Below are positions 14,384 through 21,926 of a DNA stretch of 64,000 nt, one piece after another. The DNA comes from Microbacteriaceae bacterium. GTDB taxonomy: Bacteria; Actinomycetota; Actinomycetes; Actinomycetales; Microbacteriaceae. The notes beneath the pieces are model-generated. The model saw only the letters and a list, made by a program, of their open reading frames with translations. It was not told the origin of the DNA and made no database searches. The DNA is taken from the NCBI GenBank assembly GCA_019638805.1, contig JAHBTA010000006.1, forward strand, positions 1 to 64,000. The letters are read 5' to 3'. Within the stretch, counting starts at the first letter, position 1. Each line of letters starts with the position of its first letter. The position numbers and the translations under genes were made by a program.

Positions 14384-15361
14384 TCAGGGGAGCAGCGCGC
14401 CCCAGTCCGGCTCGGCCGTGAGCGCGCCGTACTCGACTGCGGCGTCGGCGAGCTTCTTCTGCGCGCCCTCGTCGATCGAGCTCGGGAACGTCGGCAGCAC
14501 GATCTTCGCCAGGGCCTCCGGCGGGGTCTTCGTGTAGGTGCCGATGATCTCGCGGACCGCGTCGGGGTTGGTCTGCGCGAAGTCGAGCGCGTCCTTCATG
14601 GCCGCGGTGAACGCCTCCACGACCTCGGGGTTGGCCGAGGCGTAGTCGTCCAGCGTGAAGTACGCCGCGATGTCGAGGTTCGGATCGAAGTCCGCGTACG
14701 CGTAGCTGACGACGCGGTCGCCGGCCTCGATCGCGGAGGTCACGAAGGGTTCGACCACGAACGCCGCGTCGACCTGCCCGTTCTCGACGGCCGCGATGGC
14801 GTCGGGGAAGGCGACCTCGACGAACTCGATGGTCGAGGAGTCCCCACCGGCCTCGTCGACGATCTTGCGGACGACGACGGTGTTGATGTTGCCGAGCGTG
14901 TTGCTCGACACCGTCTTCCCGGCGAGGTCGGCGGTCACGTGGATGGGCGAGTCGCCCTTCACGATGACGGCGCCGAAGTCGCGCTCCGAGTCGCTCGTGC
15001 TGGCCACGGCCGGGCTGACGATCTTCACGGGGATGTTCTTCTCCCGCGCGATCATGAGCGACAGCGTGTTGCTGAAGCCGAACTGGTAGTCGCCGGCGAC
15101 CAGGGCCGGCACGATGGCCGCGCCGCCGGCTGCGGTCTCGATGGTGACGTCGAGGCCGTGGTCGGCGAAGAAGCCTTCCTGCACGGCGAGGTACGCCGGG
15201 GCGGTGTCGCCGATCGGGATGAGCCCGAGCGTGACGGGGATGAGCTCGCCGGACGGCCCGTCCGGCTCGGCGGGGGCGCCGGAGTCGGTGCAGCCGGTCA
15301 GGACGAGCGCCGCTGCCGCGCTGAGCGCGGCGATCGTGACGAACATGCGCTTTCTGGACAT
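14384..15361 (-). CDS. Substrate-binding lipoprotein of the ABC importer (NMT1/SsuA-like)
   Basis: A 325-residue secreted protein with a lipoprotein signal: MSRKRMF, a hydrophobic stretch and the lipobox VLTGC (C24). The mature part has the two-lobed NMT1/SsuA fold, for example VTLGLIPIGDTAPAYLAVQEG and AGKTVSSNTLG. It captures the ligand outside the membrane. A GGAGTG ribosome binding site precedes the ATG. A GntR-like operator lies 100 bases upstream. Neighbouring catabolic genes suggest an aromatic carboxylate ligand instead of a sulfonate; this is inference. Confidence 0.85.
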   Translation of the reverse strand: MSRKRMFVTIAALSAAAALVLTGCTDSGAPAEPDGPSGELIPVTLGLIPIGDTAPAYLAVQEGFFADHGLDVTIETAAGGAAIVPALVAGDYQFGFSNTLSLMIAREKNIPVKIVSPAVASTSDSERDFGAVIVKGDSPIHVTADLAGKTVSSNTLGNINTVVVRKIVDEAGGDSSTIEFVEVAFPDAIAAVENGQVDAAFVVEPFVTSAIEAGDRVVSYAYADFDPNLDIAAYFTLDDYASANPEVVEAFTAAMKDALDFAQTNPDAVREIIGTYTKTPPEALAKIVLPTFPSSIDEGAQKKLADAAVEYGALTAEPDWGALLP

Positions 15362-15389
15362 GTCACTCCATTGTGGTGAGGGCGGACGT

Positions 15390-15406
15390 GCGGGAATGGT
15401 TCCCGC
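15390..15406. other. 7-bp inverted repeat in the importer leader
   Basis: GCGGGAA and TTCCCGC are separated by 3 bases, between the predicted GntR site and the lipoprotein start. It could be a leader hairpin or a second regulator site. Confidence 0.3.
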
Positions 15407-15459
15407 GTTTGCCGCGACCCTACGACGCCGACACGATCGCCGTCAATAACGCTGACGAG

Positions 15460-15471
15460 ATTGTTAGCAAT
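15460..15471. promoter_or_regulatory. Candidate GntR operator, importer promoter
   Basis: ATTGTTAGCAAT is an ATTG-N4-CAAT palindrome containing TNGTTNNCAA, the same pattern found twice upstream of the catabolic operon (16213 and 16225). It fits the TNGT-N-ACNA style of FCD-type GntR sites and is positioned to control the importer operon. Confidence 0.5.
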
Positions 15472-15472
15472 T

Positions 15473-16135
15473 TTACCAGGCGGGTTCCTGGTCCACGGGT
15501 CTGCCCTGCGGGTCCAGGGTCGAGATGGTCCCGGCCACTCCGCCGACGTGGGTGCGCATGGCGCGCTCGGCCCCGTCGGCGTCGTGCGAGCACACCGCGT
15601 CGATGATCGCCAGGTGCTCCGGAAGCGACACGGCCGGCCGGCCGGGCAGCAGCGAGAGCTGGAACTGGTGACGGACCAGCTGCGCGTTGAGCTGCTCGAT
15701 GATGCGGGTCGCGGTCGCGTGCTGCGCGATGTCCCGGATGCGGGAGTGCAGCGTCGCGTTGAGGTCCGAGTACCGCAGGAGCTCGCCCTGCGAGACCGCC
15801 TCGGCGAGCCCCTCGCCGATGGCCTGCAGCTCGGCGATCTCCTCGTCCGTGATGAGCTCGGCGGCACGGCGCGCGACGAGGCCTTCGACGGCCTGGCGGA
15901 TCTCGGTGATCTCCACCGCCTCCGGAACCGAGATCTCGCGCACGCGGGCGCCGCGGTTGGGCTGAAGCTCGACGAGCCCGTCGGACGCGAGCTGGATGAG
16001 GGCGTTGCGCACCAGGAACCGGCTGGCCCGGTACTCCTCGGCGAGTTCGGTCTCGATGAGACGCTGGCGGGGCGCGTAGGTGCCGCGCAGAATGGCGGCA
16101 CGGAGCCGGTCCCGGATGTCGTCGAGATCGCTCAT
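15473..16135 (-). CDS. GntR-family regulator, FCD subfamily
   Basis: A 220-residue regulator with an N-terminal winged helix (LIETELAEEYRASRFLVRNAL, about 25-45) and an FCD helical domain with a metal-binding histidine pattern (LNATLHSRI, LPEHLAII). FCD regulators usually sense organic acids. It is divergent from the catabolic operon, and matching sites in both promoter regions suggest it represses importer and catabolic genes until a pathway acid appears. Confidence 0.85.
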   Translation of the reverse strand: MSDLDDIRDRLRAAILRGTYAPRQRLIETELAEEYRASRFLVRNALIQLASDGLVELQPNRGARVREISVPEAVEITEIRQAVEGLVARRAAELITDEEIAELQAIGEGLAEAVSQGELLRYSDLNATLHSRIRDIAQHATATRIIEQLNAQLVRHQFQLSLLPGRPAVSLPEHLAIIDAVCSHDADGAERAMRTHVGGVAGTISTLDPQGRPVDQEPAW

Positions 16136-16212
16136 CCCGCTCCCTTCATCGGACGTGCTCCGATTCTGCCCCAGCGCCCGCCCCGTCCCCGCATTCTGGC
16201 CCGGGCAGCAAG

Positions 16213-16234
16213 TCGTTCGCAAGATCGTTGACAA
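16213..16234. promoter_or_regulatory. Two tandem candidate GntR operators, catabolic operon promoter
   Basis: TCGTTCGCAA (16213-16222) and TCGTTGACAA (16225-16234) both match TNGTTNNCAA and are spaced 12 bases apart, about one helical turn, in the gap between the GntR gene and the hydratase gene. Confidence 0.5.
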
Positions 16235-16270
16235 TCCTGGTGACGAATGTAGAGTGATCGCACCGACGAC

Positions 16271-17014
16271 TTGGAGGGACCCATGCCCGACGCCTCGCCG
16301 CTTCTCGTGGTCACGGCGCACCCCGGAGACTTCGTCTGGCGCGCCGGCGGCGCCCTCGCGCTCGCCGTCTCGCGGGGGCAGCGCGCCGTCATCGCGTGCC
16401 TGAGCTTCGGCGAGCGCGGCGAATCCGCGAGCGCCTGGCGGGCGGGCAAGACCCTCGAGCAGATCAAGGAGCTGCGCCGGGAGGAGGGGCAGGCCGCGGC
16501 CGACGCGCTCGGCGCCGAGGTGCGCTTCTACGACGCGGGCGACTACCCACTGCGCGAATCGCCCGAACTCATGGATCAGCTCATCGCGCTCTACCGCGAG
16601 GTGCAGCCGGGGGTCGTGCTCACGCACGCCGCCAAGGACCCGTACAACATGGACCACCCGGCGGCGGCCGAGATCGCCCTGCACGCCCGCGTGCTCGCGC
16701 AGGCCCCCGGTGTCGTGGGCCCCGGCGAGGTCATCGGGGCTCCGCCGGTCTTCGCGTTCGAGCCCCACCAGAGCGAGGTGTGCGGCTTCGTCCCCGACGT
16801 CCTGCTGGACATCACCCCGGTGTGGGACGCCAAGGTGGCCGCCATGAACGCGCTCGGCGCCCAGAGCCACCTCGTCGAGTACTACACCGACCTCGGCCGC
16901 CGGCGCGGCGTGCAGGCGTCCCGCAACAGCGGGCCGAACCTGGGGCTCCCGGTCGACGCCTACGGCGAGGCGTATCAGCGCTACTACCCGCAGGTCACCA
17001 CGGAGCTGAACTGA
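16271..17014 (+). CDS. galB: PIG-L family hydrolase, probable 4-oxalomesaconate hydratase (GalB-like)
   Basis: A 247-residue PIG-L protein with AHPGDFVWRAGGALAL near the start (about 11-26), CLSFGERGESA (about 44-54) and a later HPAAAEIALHARV metal motif. Most PIG-L proteins are zinc deacetylases, but the FVWRAGGA plus LSFGERGES combination is that of GalB, the metal-dependent hydratase of gallate breakdown that adds water to 4-oxalomesaconate to give 4-carboxy-4-hydroxy-2-oxoadipate. The aldolase gene starts 1 base after its stop, and the tautomerase is in the same operon, which strongly supports this reading. Confidence 0.8.
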   Translation: MEGPMPDASPLLVVTAHPGDFVWRAGGALALAVSRGQRAVIACLSFGERGESASAWRAGKTLEQIKELRREEGQAAADALGAEVRFYDAGDYPLRESPELMDQLIALYREVQPGVVLTHAAKDPYNMDHPAAAEIALHARVLAQAPGVVGPGEVIGAPPVFAFEPHQSEVCGFVPDVLLDITPVWDAKVAAMNALGAQSHLVEYYTDLGRRRGVQASRNSGPNLGLPVDAYGEAYQRYYPQVTTELN

Positions 17015-17015
17015 C

Positions 17016-17699
17016 ATGGCCCACGTCATCGTGCGCGAGATCGACCGCGCCCCGGCCGCCGTCATCGACGCGCTGGCGGATGCCGGGGTCGCGACCGCGC
17101 ACGAGGCGGCGGGACGCGTCGGGCTGACCGGCCCCCGCATCCGGGCCCGGGTCGAGGGCGCGCGCATCGCGGGCTCCGCGGTGACCGTGTCCTGCCCGCC
17201 CGGCGACAACCTCATGATCCACGCGGCCGTCGAGGTCTGTCAGCCGGGCGATGTGCTCGTCGTCGCCGTGACTTCGGACTCGACCGACGGGATGTTCGGC
17301 GACCTCTTCGCCGTCTCCCTCCGCTCCCGCGGGGTGCTCGGCCTCGTGATCGACGCGGGCGTCCGCGACATCGCCACCCTGCGCGAGATGGGGTTCCCGG
17401 TGTGGTCCCGCGCGATCCACGCGCAGGGCACGGTCAAGGCCAGCCCCGGCTCGGTCAACGTGCCCGTGGTGGTGGCCGGGCAGGCCGTGAACCCGGGCGA
17501 TATCGTGGTCGCCGACGACGACGGCGTGCTCGTGCTGCCGATCGCCCGCGGGGCCGAGGTCGCCGAGGCGGCCGCCCGCCGGCTCGCCGCGGAAGAGGAG
17601 AAGCGCGCCGCGCTGGCCTCCGGGACCCTCGGGCTCGACCTGTACGGCATGCGGCCTCTGCTCGAGCGCCTGGGCGTGGAGTACCGGGACCGGGCATGA
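17016..17699 (+). CDS. galC: RraA-like 4-carboxy-4-hydroxy-2-oxoadipate aldolase/oxaloacetate decarboxylase
   Basis: A 227-residue RraA-fold protein. The active-site segments GDLFAVSLRSRGVLGLVIDAG (split: about 92-112) and VRDIATLREMGFPVW are those of LigK/GalC/HMG aldolases, divalent-metal enzymes that cleave CHA to pyruvate and oxaloacetate and decarboxylate oxaloacetate. RNase E inhibitors (RraA) share the fold, but operon context argues for the aldolase. It overlaps the next gene by 4 bases. Confidence 0.85.
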   Translation: MAHVIVREIDRAPAAVIDALADAGVATAHEAAGRVGLTGPRIRARVEGARIAGSAVTVSCPPGDNLMIHAAVEVCQPGDVLVVAVTSDSTDGMFGDLFAVSLRSRGVLGLVIDAGVRDIATLREMGFPVWSRAIHAQGTVKASPGSVNVPVVVAGQAVNPGDIVVADDDGVLVLPIARGAEVAEAAARRLAAEEEKRAALASGTLGLDLYGMRPLLERLGVEYRDRA

Positions 17700-18481
17700 C
17701 CCGCGTCGCGATCCTCGGCCTCGGCGAGGCCGGCCGGGTCTTCGCCTCCGGGCTGGCCGGGCATGCGCAGATCGCCGGATGGGATCCGGTCGCCACCGGG
17801 GACCTCCCCGGGATCGAGGTCGCGGCCGACGCCGCGGGGGCGCTGGGGGGCGCCTCCGCGGTTCTGGCCTTCACGGCATCCGCCCACAGCGCTGACGCCC
17901 TCGAGACGGCGGTCGCGCACGCCGACCCCGGCACGCTGTACGCCGACTTCGCGACGGCGGATCCGGCCCTCAAGCGCTCGCTCGCGGCACGCGCCGCGAC
18001 GGCCGGCCTGCGATTCGCCGACGCGGCGATCATGGCGCCGGTCCGGCGGGGGGCGGGAGCGGCTCCCGTGGTCGCGAGCGGCGACGGAGCGCCCGCCCTG
18101 GTCGAACTGCTCGCGGGCGGGGGCATCCCGGCCGAGATCGTCGAGGGGGGCGCGGGGGCCGCGGCGGCACGGAAGCTGTTGCGCAGCATCCTGGTAAAAG
18201 GTCTCACGGCCGTCATGATCGAGTCGCTGCGGGCAGCCGAGGCCGAGGGGCTCGGCGAATGGTTCGGCGAGCATTTGCTGCAGACCCTCACCGGGCTCGA
18301 TCGCGAGCAGCTCGCCGGCTTCGTGGACGGCACGAGCGCGCACGCCGCGCGGCGCGTGCACGAGATGCAGGCCGCCGCGGCCATGTCGGATGCCGCGGAC
18401 ACCGGCTCGGACATGTCGCGCGCCGCGGCGGCCGTCCTTCGATCCGTCGCGGAGCGCGGCGTCCCGGAGCTGCGCGCATGA
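17696..18481 (+). CDS. NAD(P)-binding 6-phosphogluconate dehydrogenase-like protein
   Basis: A 261-residue protein with an N-terminal Rossmann motif ILGLGEAGRVFASGL (about 5-19) and a helical C-terminal half of DUF1932 type with ARKLLRSILVKGLTAVMIESL. This is the beta-hydroxyacid dehydrogenase architecture. Its step in the pathway is not obvious: it could oxidise or reduce a hydroxy or keto acid intermediate, or act on a side product. It overlaps the genes on both sides by 4 bases, so it belongs to the same operon. Confidence 0.7.
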   Translation: MTRVAILGLGEAGRVFASGLAGHAQIAGWDPVATGDLPGIEVAADAAGALGGASAVLAFTASAHSADALETAVAHADPGTLYADFATADPALKRSLAARAATAGLRFADAAIMAPVRRGAGAAPVVASGDGAPALVELLAGGGIPAEIVEGGAGAAAARKLLRSILVKGLTAVMIESLRAAEAEGLGEWFGEHLLQTLTGLDREQLAGFVDGTSAHAARRVHEMQAAAAMSDAADTGSDMSRAAAAVLRSVAERGVPELRA

Positions 18482-19629
18482 GCGCCGGCATCCCGGCCAT
18501 GCTCATGCGCGGGGGCACGTCCAAGGGCGCGTACTTCCTGGCCGCGGACCTGCCCGCCGACCCCGCCGAGCGCGATCGCACGCTGCTCGCGGTCATGGGT
18601 TCGCCCGATCCGCGGCAGATCGACGGCCTTGGCGGGGCGCACCCGCTCACGAGCAAGGTCGCCATCGTCTCCCCGTCGCCCGTCCCGGACGCCGACGTCG
18701 ACTACCTCTTCCTCCAGGTGGTACCCGATCGACCGGTCGTCACGGACGCGCAGACCTGCGGCAACATCCTGGCCGGGGTGGGGCCGTTCGCGATCGAGCG
18801 CGGGCTGGTCGCGGCGGGCGAGGGGGAGACGACCGTGCGGATCCGGCTGCTCAACCCGGTGATCTCGTTCGTGCGCGCGACCGTGCAGACCCCCGGCGGC
18901 GCCGTGCGCTACGACGGGGAAACCGAGATGTCGGGAGTGCCGTTCCCGGCCGCGCCCGTCGCCCTGAGCTTTCTCGGTGACGGTTCCGGCGCCTTCCCGA
19001 CCGGGTCGCTCGTCGACCGGTTCGCGGGCACCGACGTCACCTGCGTCGACGCGGGCATGCCGGTCGTGCTGCTGCGCGCGAGAGACCTCGGCCTCTCGGG
19101 TCAGGAGTCGCCGGCCGAGCTCGAGGCCGACGCCGCCCTGCGGGGGCGCCTCGAGGCGATCCGCCGGGAGGCGGGGCCGGCCATGGGCCTGGGCGATGTG
19201 ACCGACACCACGGTGCCCAAGCTCAGCATCGTCTCGCCCGCGCGGGACGGCGGGCTCGTCGCGACCCGCACCTTCATCCCGCACCGCGTGCACGAGGCGA
19301 TCGGGGTTCTGGGCGCCGTGTCGGTCGCGGTGGGGGCGCTCACGCCCGGAACCGTCGCGAGCGTGGACGGCGCCGGGTCCGGCCCGTACCGGGTCGAGCA
19401 TCCCACCGGATCGTTCGAGCTCGGTCTCGCCCTCGCGGGCGCGGGCGCCGCGACCGCCGTCGCGTCGAGCACGCTCGTGCGCACGGCCCGCAAGATCATG
19501 GACGGCACGGTGTGGCCGCGCGCCGCAGCCGCCGACCCCGCCACCGCCGTGCCCGTAGCCGTCGTCCCCGCCACCGCCGTGCCCGCAGCCGCCGCCCCCG
19601 CCACCGCCGTCCCCACTCCGGGAGGATGA
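18478..19629 (+). CDS. galD: PrpF-family isomerase, probable 4-oxalomesaconate tautomerase (GalD-like)
   Basis: A 383-residue PrpF-fold protein opening with PAMLMRGGTSKGAYF, the hallmark of PrpF/GalD isomerases, and containing QTCGNILAGVGPFA (about 92-105). GalD converts the keto and enol forms of 4-oxalomesaconate, feeding the hydratase encoded upstream. The last 35 residues are unusual: PATAVP repeats at about 10-residue steps, encoded by imperfect 30-base tandem repeats (about 19533-19617). The repeat tail is unlikely to be catalytic. The next gene begins 4 bases after the stop. Confidence 0.8.
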   Translation: MSAGIPAMLMRGGTSKGAYFLAADLPADPAERDRTLLAVMGSPDPRQIDGLGGAHPLTSKVAIVSPSPVPDADVDYLFLQVVPDRPVVTDAQTCGNILAGVGPFAIERGLVAAGEGETTVRIRLLNPVISFVRATVQTPGGAVRYDGETEMSGVPFPAAPVALSFLGDGSGAFPTGSLVDRFAGTDVTCVDAGMPVVLLRARDLGLSGQESPAELEADAALRGRLEAIRREAGPAMGLGDVTDTTVPKLSIVSPARDGGLVATRTFIPHRVHEAIGVLGAVSVAVGALTPGTVASVDGAGSGPYRVEHPTGSFELGLALAGAGAATAVASSTLVRTARKIMDGTVWPRAAAADPATAVPVAVVPATAVPAAAAPATAVPTPGG

Positions 19630-19633
19630 CCCC

Positions 19634-20623
19634 ATGACCGACCACTCCGCATCCGTCCTGCGGCACGACCCCGACCGTCGCCGTGAGCTCGCGCACGTCG
19701 GGCCGATCGAGCTGTACACGCCCGTGCTCGAGGCCAGCCGCGACTTCTTCGTGAACCAGCTGTCGCTGCGCGAGGTCGGCCGCGAGGACGGCGCCGTGTA
19801 CCTGCACACCTGGGACGACTACCAGGGTTACACGGTGAAGCTCGTGCAGCGCGAGGCGGCCGGCATCGGGCGCACCTTCATCCGTGCGGCGAGCCCCGAG
19901 TCGATGGAGCGCGTGATTGCCGCGATCGACGCGTCCCCGCAGCGCGGCGAGCGCCGCGACGGCTTCCGCGGCATGGGAGAGGTGTACTGCTTCGACGACC
20001 CGGACGGCCACCCGATGGGCATTTACTGGGACGTCGACTGGTACGTGCCGGACGAGACCGACACCCCCGCGCTCAAGAATCAGGCGGCCGCCTTCCCGGG
20101 GCGGGGTGCGAACGTGCGCCGGCTCGACCACGTCAACTACCTCACGCGAGACGTCCCCGGCGTCTCGACGTTCCTGGCCGACGTTCTGGGGGCGCGCTGC
20201 ACCGAGCGCATCGTCACTGACGACGGCGAGGACGCCGCCATCTGGTACCACCTGGGCAACAAGAGCTACGACCTGGTCTACACGCGCGACTGGACGGGTG
20301 CGAACGGCCGGCTGCACCACATCGCGTTCGCGACCGACACGCGCGAGGACATCCTCCGCGCCGCCGACGTGTGCCTCGAGGCCGGGATCCACATCGAGAC
20401 CGGGCCGCACAAGCACGCGATCCAGCAGACCTTCTTCCTCTACGTGTGGGAGCCGGGCGGCAACCGCATCGAGCTGTGCAACGCGGGTGCGCGCCTCATC
20501 CTGGCCCCGGACTGGAAGACCATCAGCTGGACCGCGGCCGAGCGCGCCAAGGGACAGGCGTGGGGTCTCAAGACCATCGAGACCTTCCACACGCACGGCA
20601 CGCCCGTGCTGCCCGAGGGATAG
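19634..20623 (+). CDS. VOC-type (type I) extradiol ring-cleavage dioxygenase
   Basis: A 329-residue two-domain vicinal-oxygen-chelate protein, the length of catechol 2,3-dioxygenases. The catalytic C-terminal domain carries the metal ligands H166 (LDHVNYL), H228 or H229 (RLHHIAF) and E280 (NRIEL), and the conserved DWKTISW segment (about 293-299). It should cleave a catechol or related diol next to the hydroxyls using Fe(II) or Mn(II) and oxygen. It is the last gene of an operon for 4-oxalomesaconate metabolism, so a gallate-like substrate is possible; known gallate dioxygenases belong to a different (LigB) superfamily. Confidence 0.8.
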   Translation: MTDHSASVLRHDPDRRRELAHVGPIELYTPVLEASRDFFVNQLSLREVGREDGAVYLHTWDDYQGYTVKLVQREAAGIGRTFIRAASPESMERVIAAIDASPQRGERRDGFRGMGEVYCFDDPDGHPMGIYWDVDWYVPDETDTPALKNQAAAFPGRGANVRRLDHVNYLTRDVPGVSTFLADVLGARCTERIVTDDGEDAAIWYHLGNKSYDLVYTRDWTGANGRLHHIAFATDTREDILRAADVCLEAGIHIETGPHKHAIQQTFFLYVWEPGGNRIELCNAGARLILAPDWKTISWTAAERAKGQAWGLKTIETFHTHGTPVLPEG

Positions 20624-20632
20624 CCGCAGCCC

Positions 20633-21520
20633 TTAAGCGGTGGGCTCGGACGGCGCCCTCCGCTGGGCGGAACGCACCGCCCCCATGGAGGCGACCACGA
20701 CCAGGGCGATCGCCACGGCATCCGGGATCGTGAGCGGCTGGTGCAGGATGACCAGCCCGGCGAGCGCCGCGAGCGCGGGCGCGAGCGAGAGCAGGATCGA
20801 GAACGTCGATGCGTGCAGGCGTCGGAGGGCCAGCATCTCCAGACCGTAGGGGATCGCCGAGGACAACAGCGCGATGGCCAGCCCGATGAGCAGCACGTGC
20901 GGCTGCAGGAGCACCGCGCCCGCGGTGGCGATGCCCAGCGGCAGCGTCGCGATCGCGCCGACCGCCATCGCGATCGCCAGGCCGTCCAGGCGTCCGAACC
21001 GGGATCCCGTGCGCGCCGAGAGCAGGATGTAACCGACCCAGCAGGTTCCGGCCCCGAGTGCGAGGACGACCCCGAGCGGGTCGAGGTGATCGAATCCGCC
21101 GCGGCCCAGGAGCGCGACGCCGGCCAGCGCGAGCACCGCCCACAGCCACGCCGATGCGCGCCTGGCGACCACGACCGAGAGCACGAGCGGACCCAGGTAC
21201 TCGATGGTCACGCTTGCTCCGAGCGGCAGGCGATCCAGCGCCAGATAGAACAGGACGTTCATGCCGCCCAGCACGAGCCCGAAGCCGATCGCGGTGGCCC
21301 AGTCGGCGCGCGTGCGACCCCGCAGCCGTGGGCGGAAGGCGATGAGCAGGATGGCGGCCGCGAAGGCCAGGCGCAGCGCCACGATCCCGAGCGGCCCGGT
21401 GGTCGGGAAGATCGTCACGGCCAGGGCCGCGCCGATCTCGACGCTGATCGAGCCCACCACGACCATCCCGGCGGCCAGCAGCGGGCCCACGCGCGCCGGA
21501 TGAGAGTGGGCGGCCGTCAC
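20633..21520 (-). CDS. EamA-family (RhtA-like) membrane exporter
   Basis: A 295-residue protein of about ten membrane helices forming two EamA repeats, similar to RhtA, which exports threonine and homoserine. SISVEIGAALAVTIFP near the N terminus and PYGLEMLALRRLHASTFSILLSL (split near 222-244) are family features. The GTG start has a GAGAAT box 6 bases upstream, consistent with a leaderless transcript. It converges on the dioxygenase gene with 9 bases between stops. The substrate is unknown. Confidence 0.75.
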   Translation of the reverse strand: MTAAHSHPARVGPLLAAGMVVVGSISVEIGAALAVTIFPTTGPLGIVALRLAFAAAILLIAFRPRLRGRTRADWATAIGFGLVLGGMNVLFYLALDRLPLGASVTIEYLGPLVLSVVVARRASAWLWAVLALAGVALLGRGGFDHLDPLGVVLALGAGTCWVGYILLSARTGSRFGRLDGLAIAMAVGAIATLPLGIATAGAVLLQPHVLLIGLAIALLSSAIPYGLEMLALRRLHASTFSILLSLAPALAALAGLVILHQPLTIPDAVAIALVVVASMGAVRSAQRRAPSEPTA

Positions 21521-21564
21521 CGGACGATTCTCGCAGCCGAACAGCCGGGCGCAGACTCTCGGTC

Positions 21565-21610
21565 ATTAGTGTCAGTACTCGTTGACATTAAACCGGTTAG
21601 TGTAAACTAA
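21565..21610 (+). promoter_or_regulatory. hipBA promoter with clustered operator half-sites
   Basis: A -35 box TTGACA (21582-21587) is embedded in repeated motifs: TTAGTGTCA (21566-21574), the inverse TGACATTAA (21583-21591) and the near-perfect palindrome TTAGTGTAAACTAA (21597-21610). HipB-type dimers would bind these and block the promoter, giving autorepression. Confidence 0.6.
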
Positions 21611-21632
21611 TCTTGACGTTAGGAGTCCCATC

Positions 21633-21926
21633 TTGGCCAGCGGGCAGCACATTCGCCGTGACGCGGAGACGGTGGGGAGTCAGCTGGCCGCGTGGCGCAA
21701 GCTCCTGGGCTACACATCCGCGCAGGTCGCCGAGCGCGCCGGCATCTCCCGCCCCACTCTCAGCAAGCTGGAGAACGGAGACCCGGGTGTCACGATGCAG
21801 ACGCTTCTGGCCGTCGCACGGGCACTCGGGGTGTCGAACTCGCTGACGACCGCGCTCGATCCCTATGAGTCCGACCTCGGTCGGGCGAGCGCGGACCGGG
21901 TGCTTCCCCAGCGGGTCCGGCGATGA
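21633..21926 (+). CDS. hipB: HipB-like XRE antitoxin/repressor
   Basis: A 97-residue Cro/CI-type protein with the helix-turn-helix YTSAQVAERAGISRPTLSKLE (about 27-47). It starts with TTG after an AGGAG ribosome binding site 7 bases upstream. It should neutralise HipA and repress the operon at the repeats in its promoter. The next gene overlaps by 4 bases. Confidence 0.8.
   Translation: MASGQHIRRDAETVGSQLAAWRKLLGYTSAQVAERAGISRPTLSKLENGDPGVTMQTLLAVARALGVSNSLTTALDPYESDLGRASADRVLPQRVRR

Noticed and set aside
11935..15361. Sulfonate or taurine importer (SsuABC/TauABC)
   Set aside because: No desulfonating monooxygenase is nearby, and the promoter motif is shared with the ring-cleavage operon; the family name alone is not enough.
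16271..17014. N-acetylglucosaminyl deacetylase (MshB/mycothiol type) for the PIG-L gene
   Set aside because: The FVWRAGGA and LSFGERGES pattern and the aldolase/tautomerase neighbours fit the GalB hydratase better.
17455..19809. A 784-codon minus-strand frame opposite the galC-galD region
   Set aside because: Low-complexity Arg/Ala/Ser/Pro composition and complete overlap with recognised catabolic genes.
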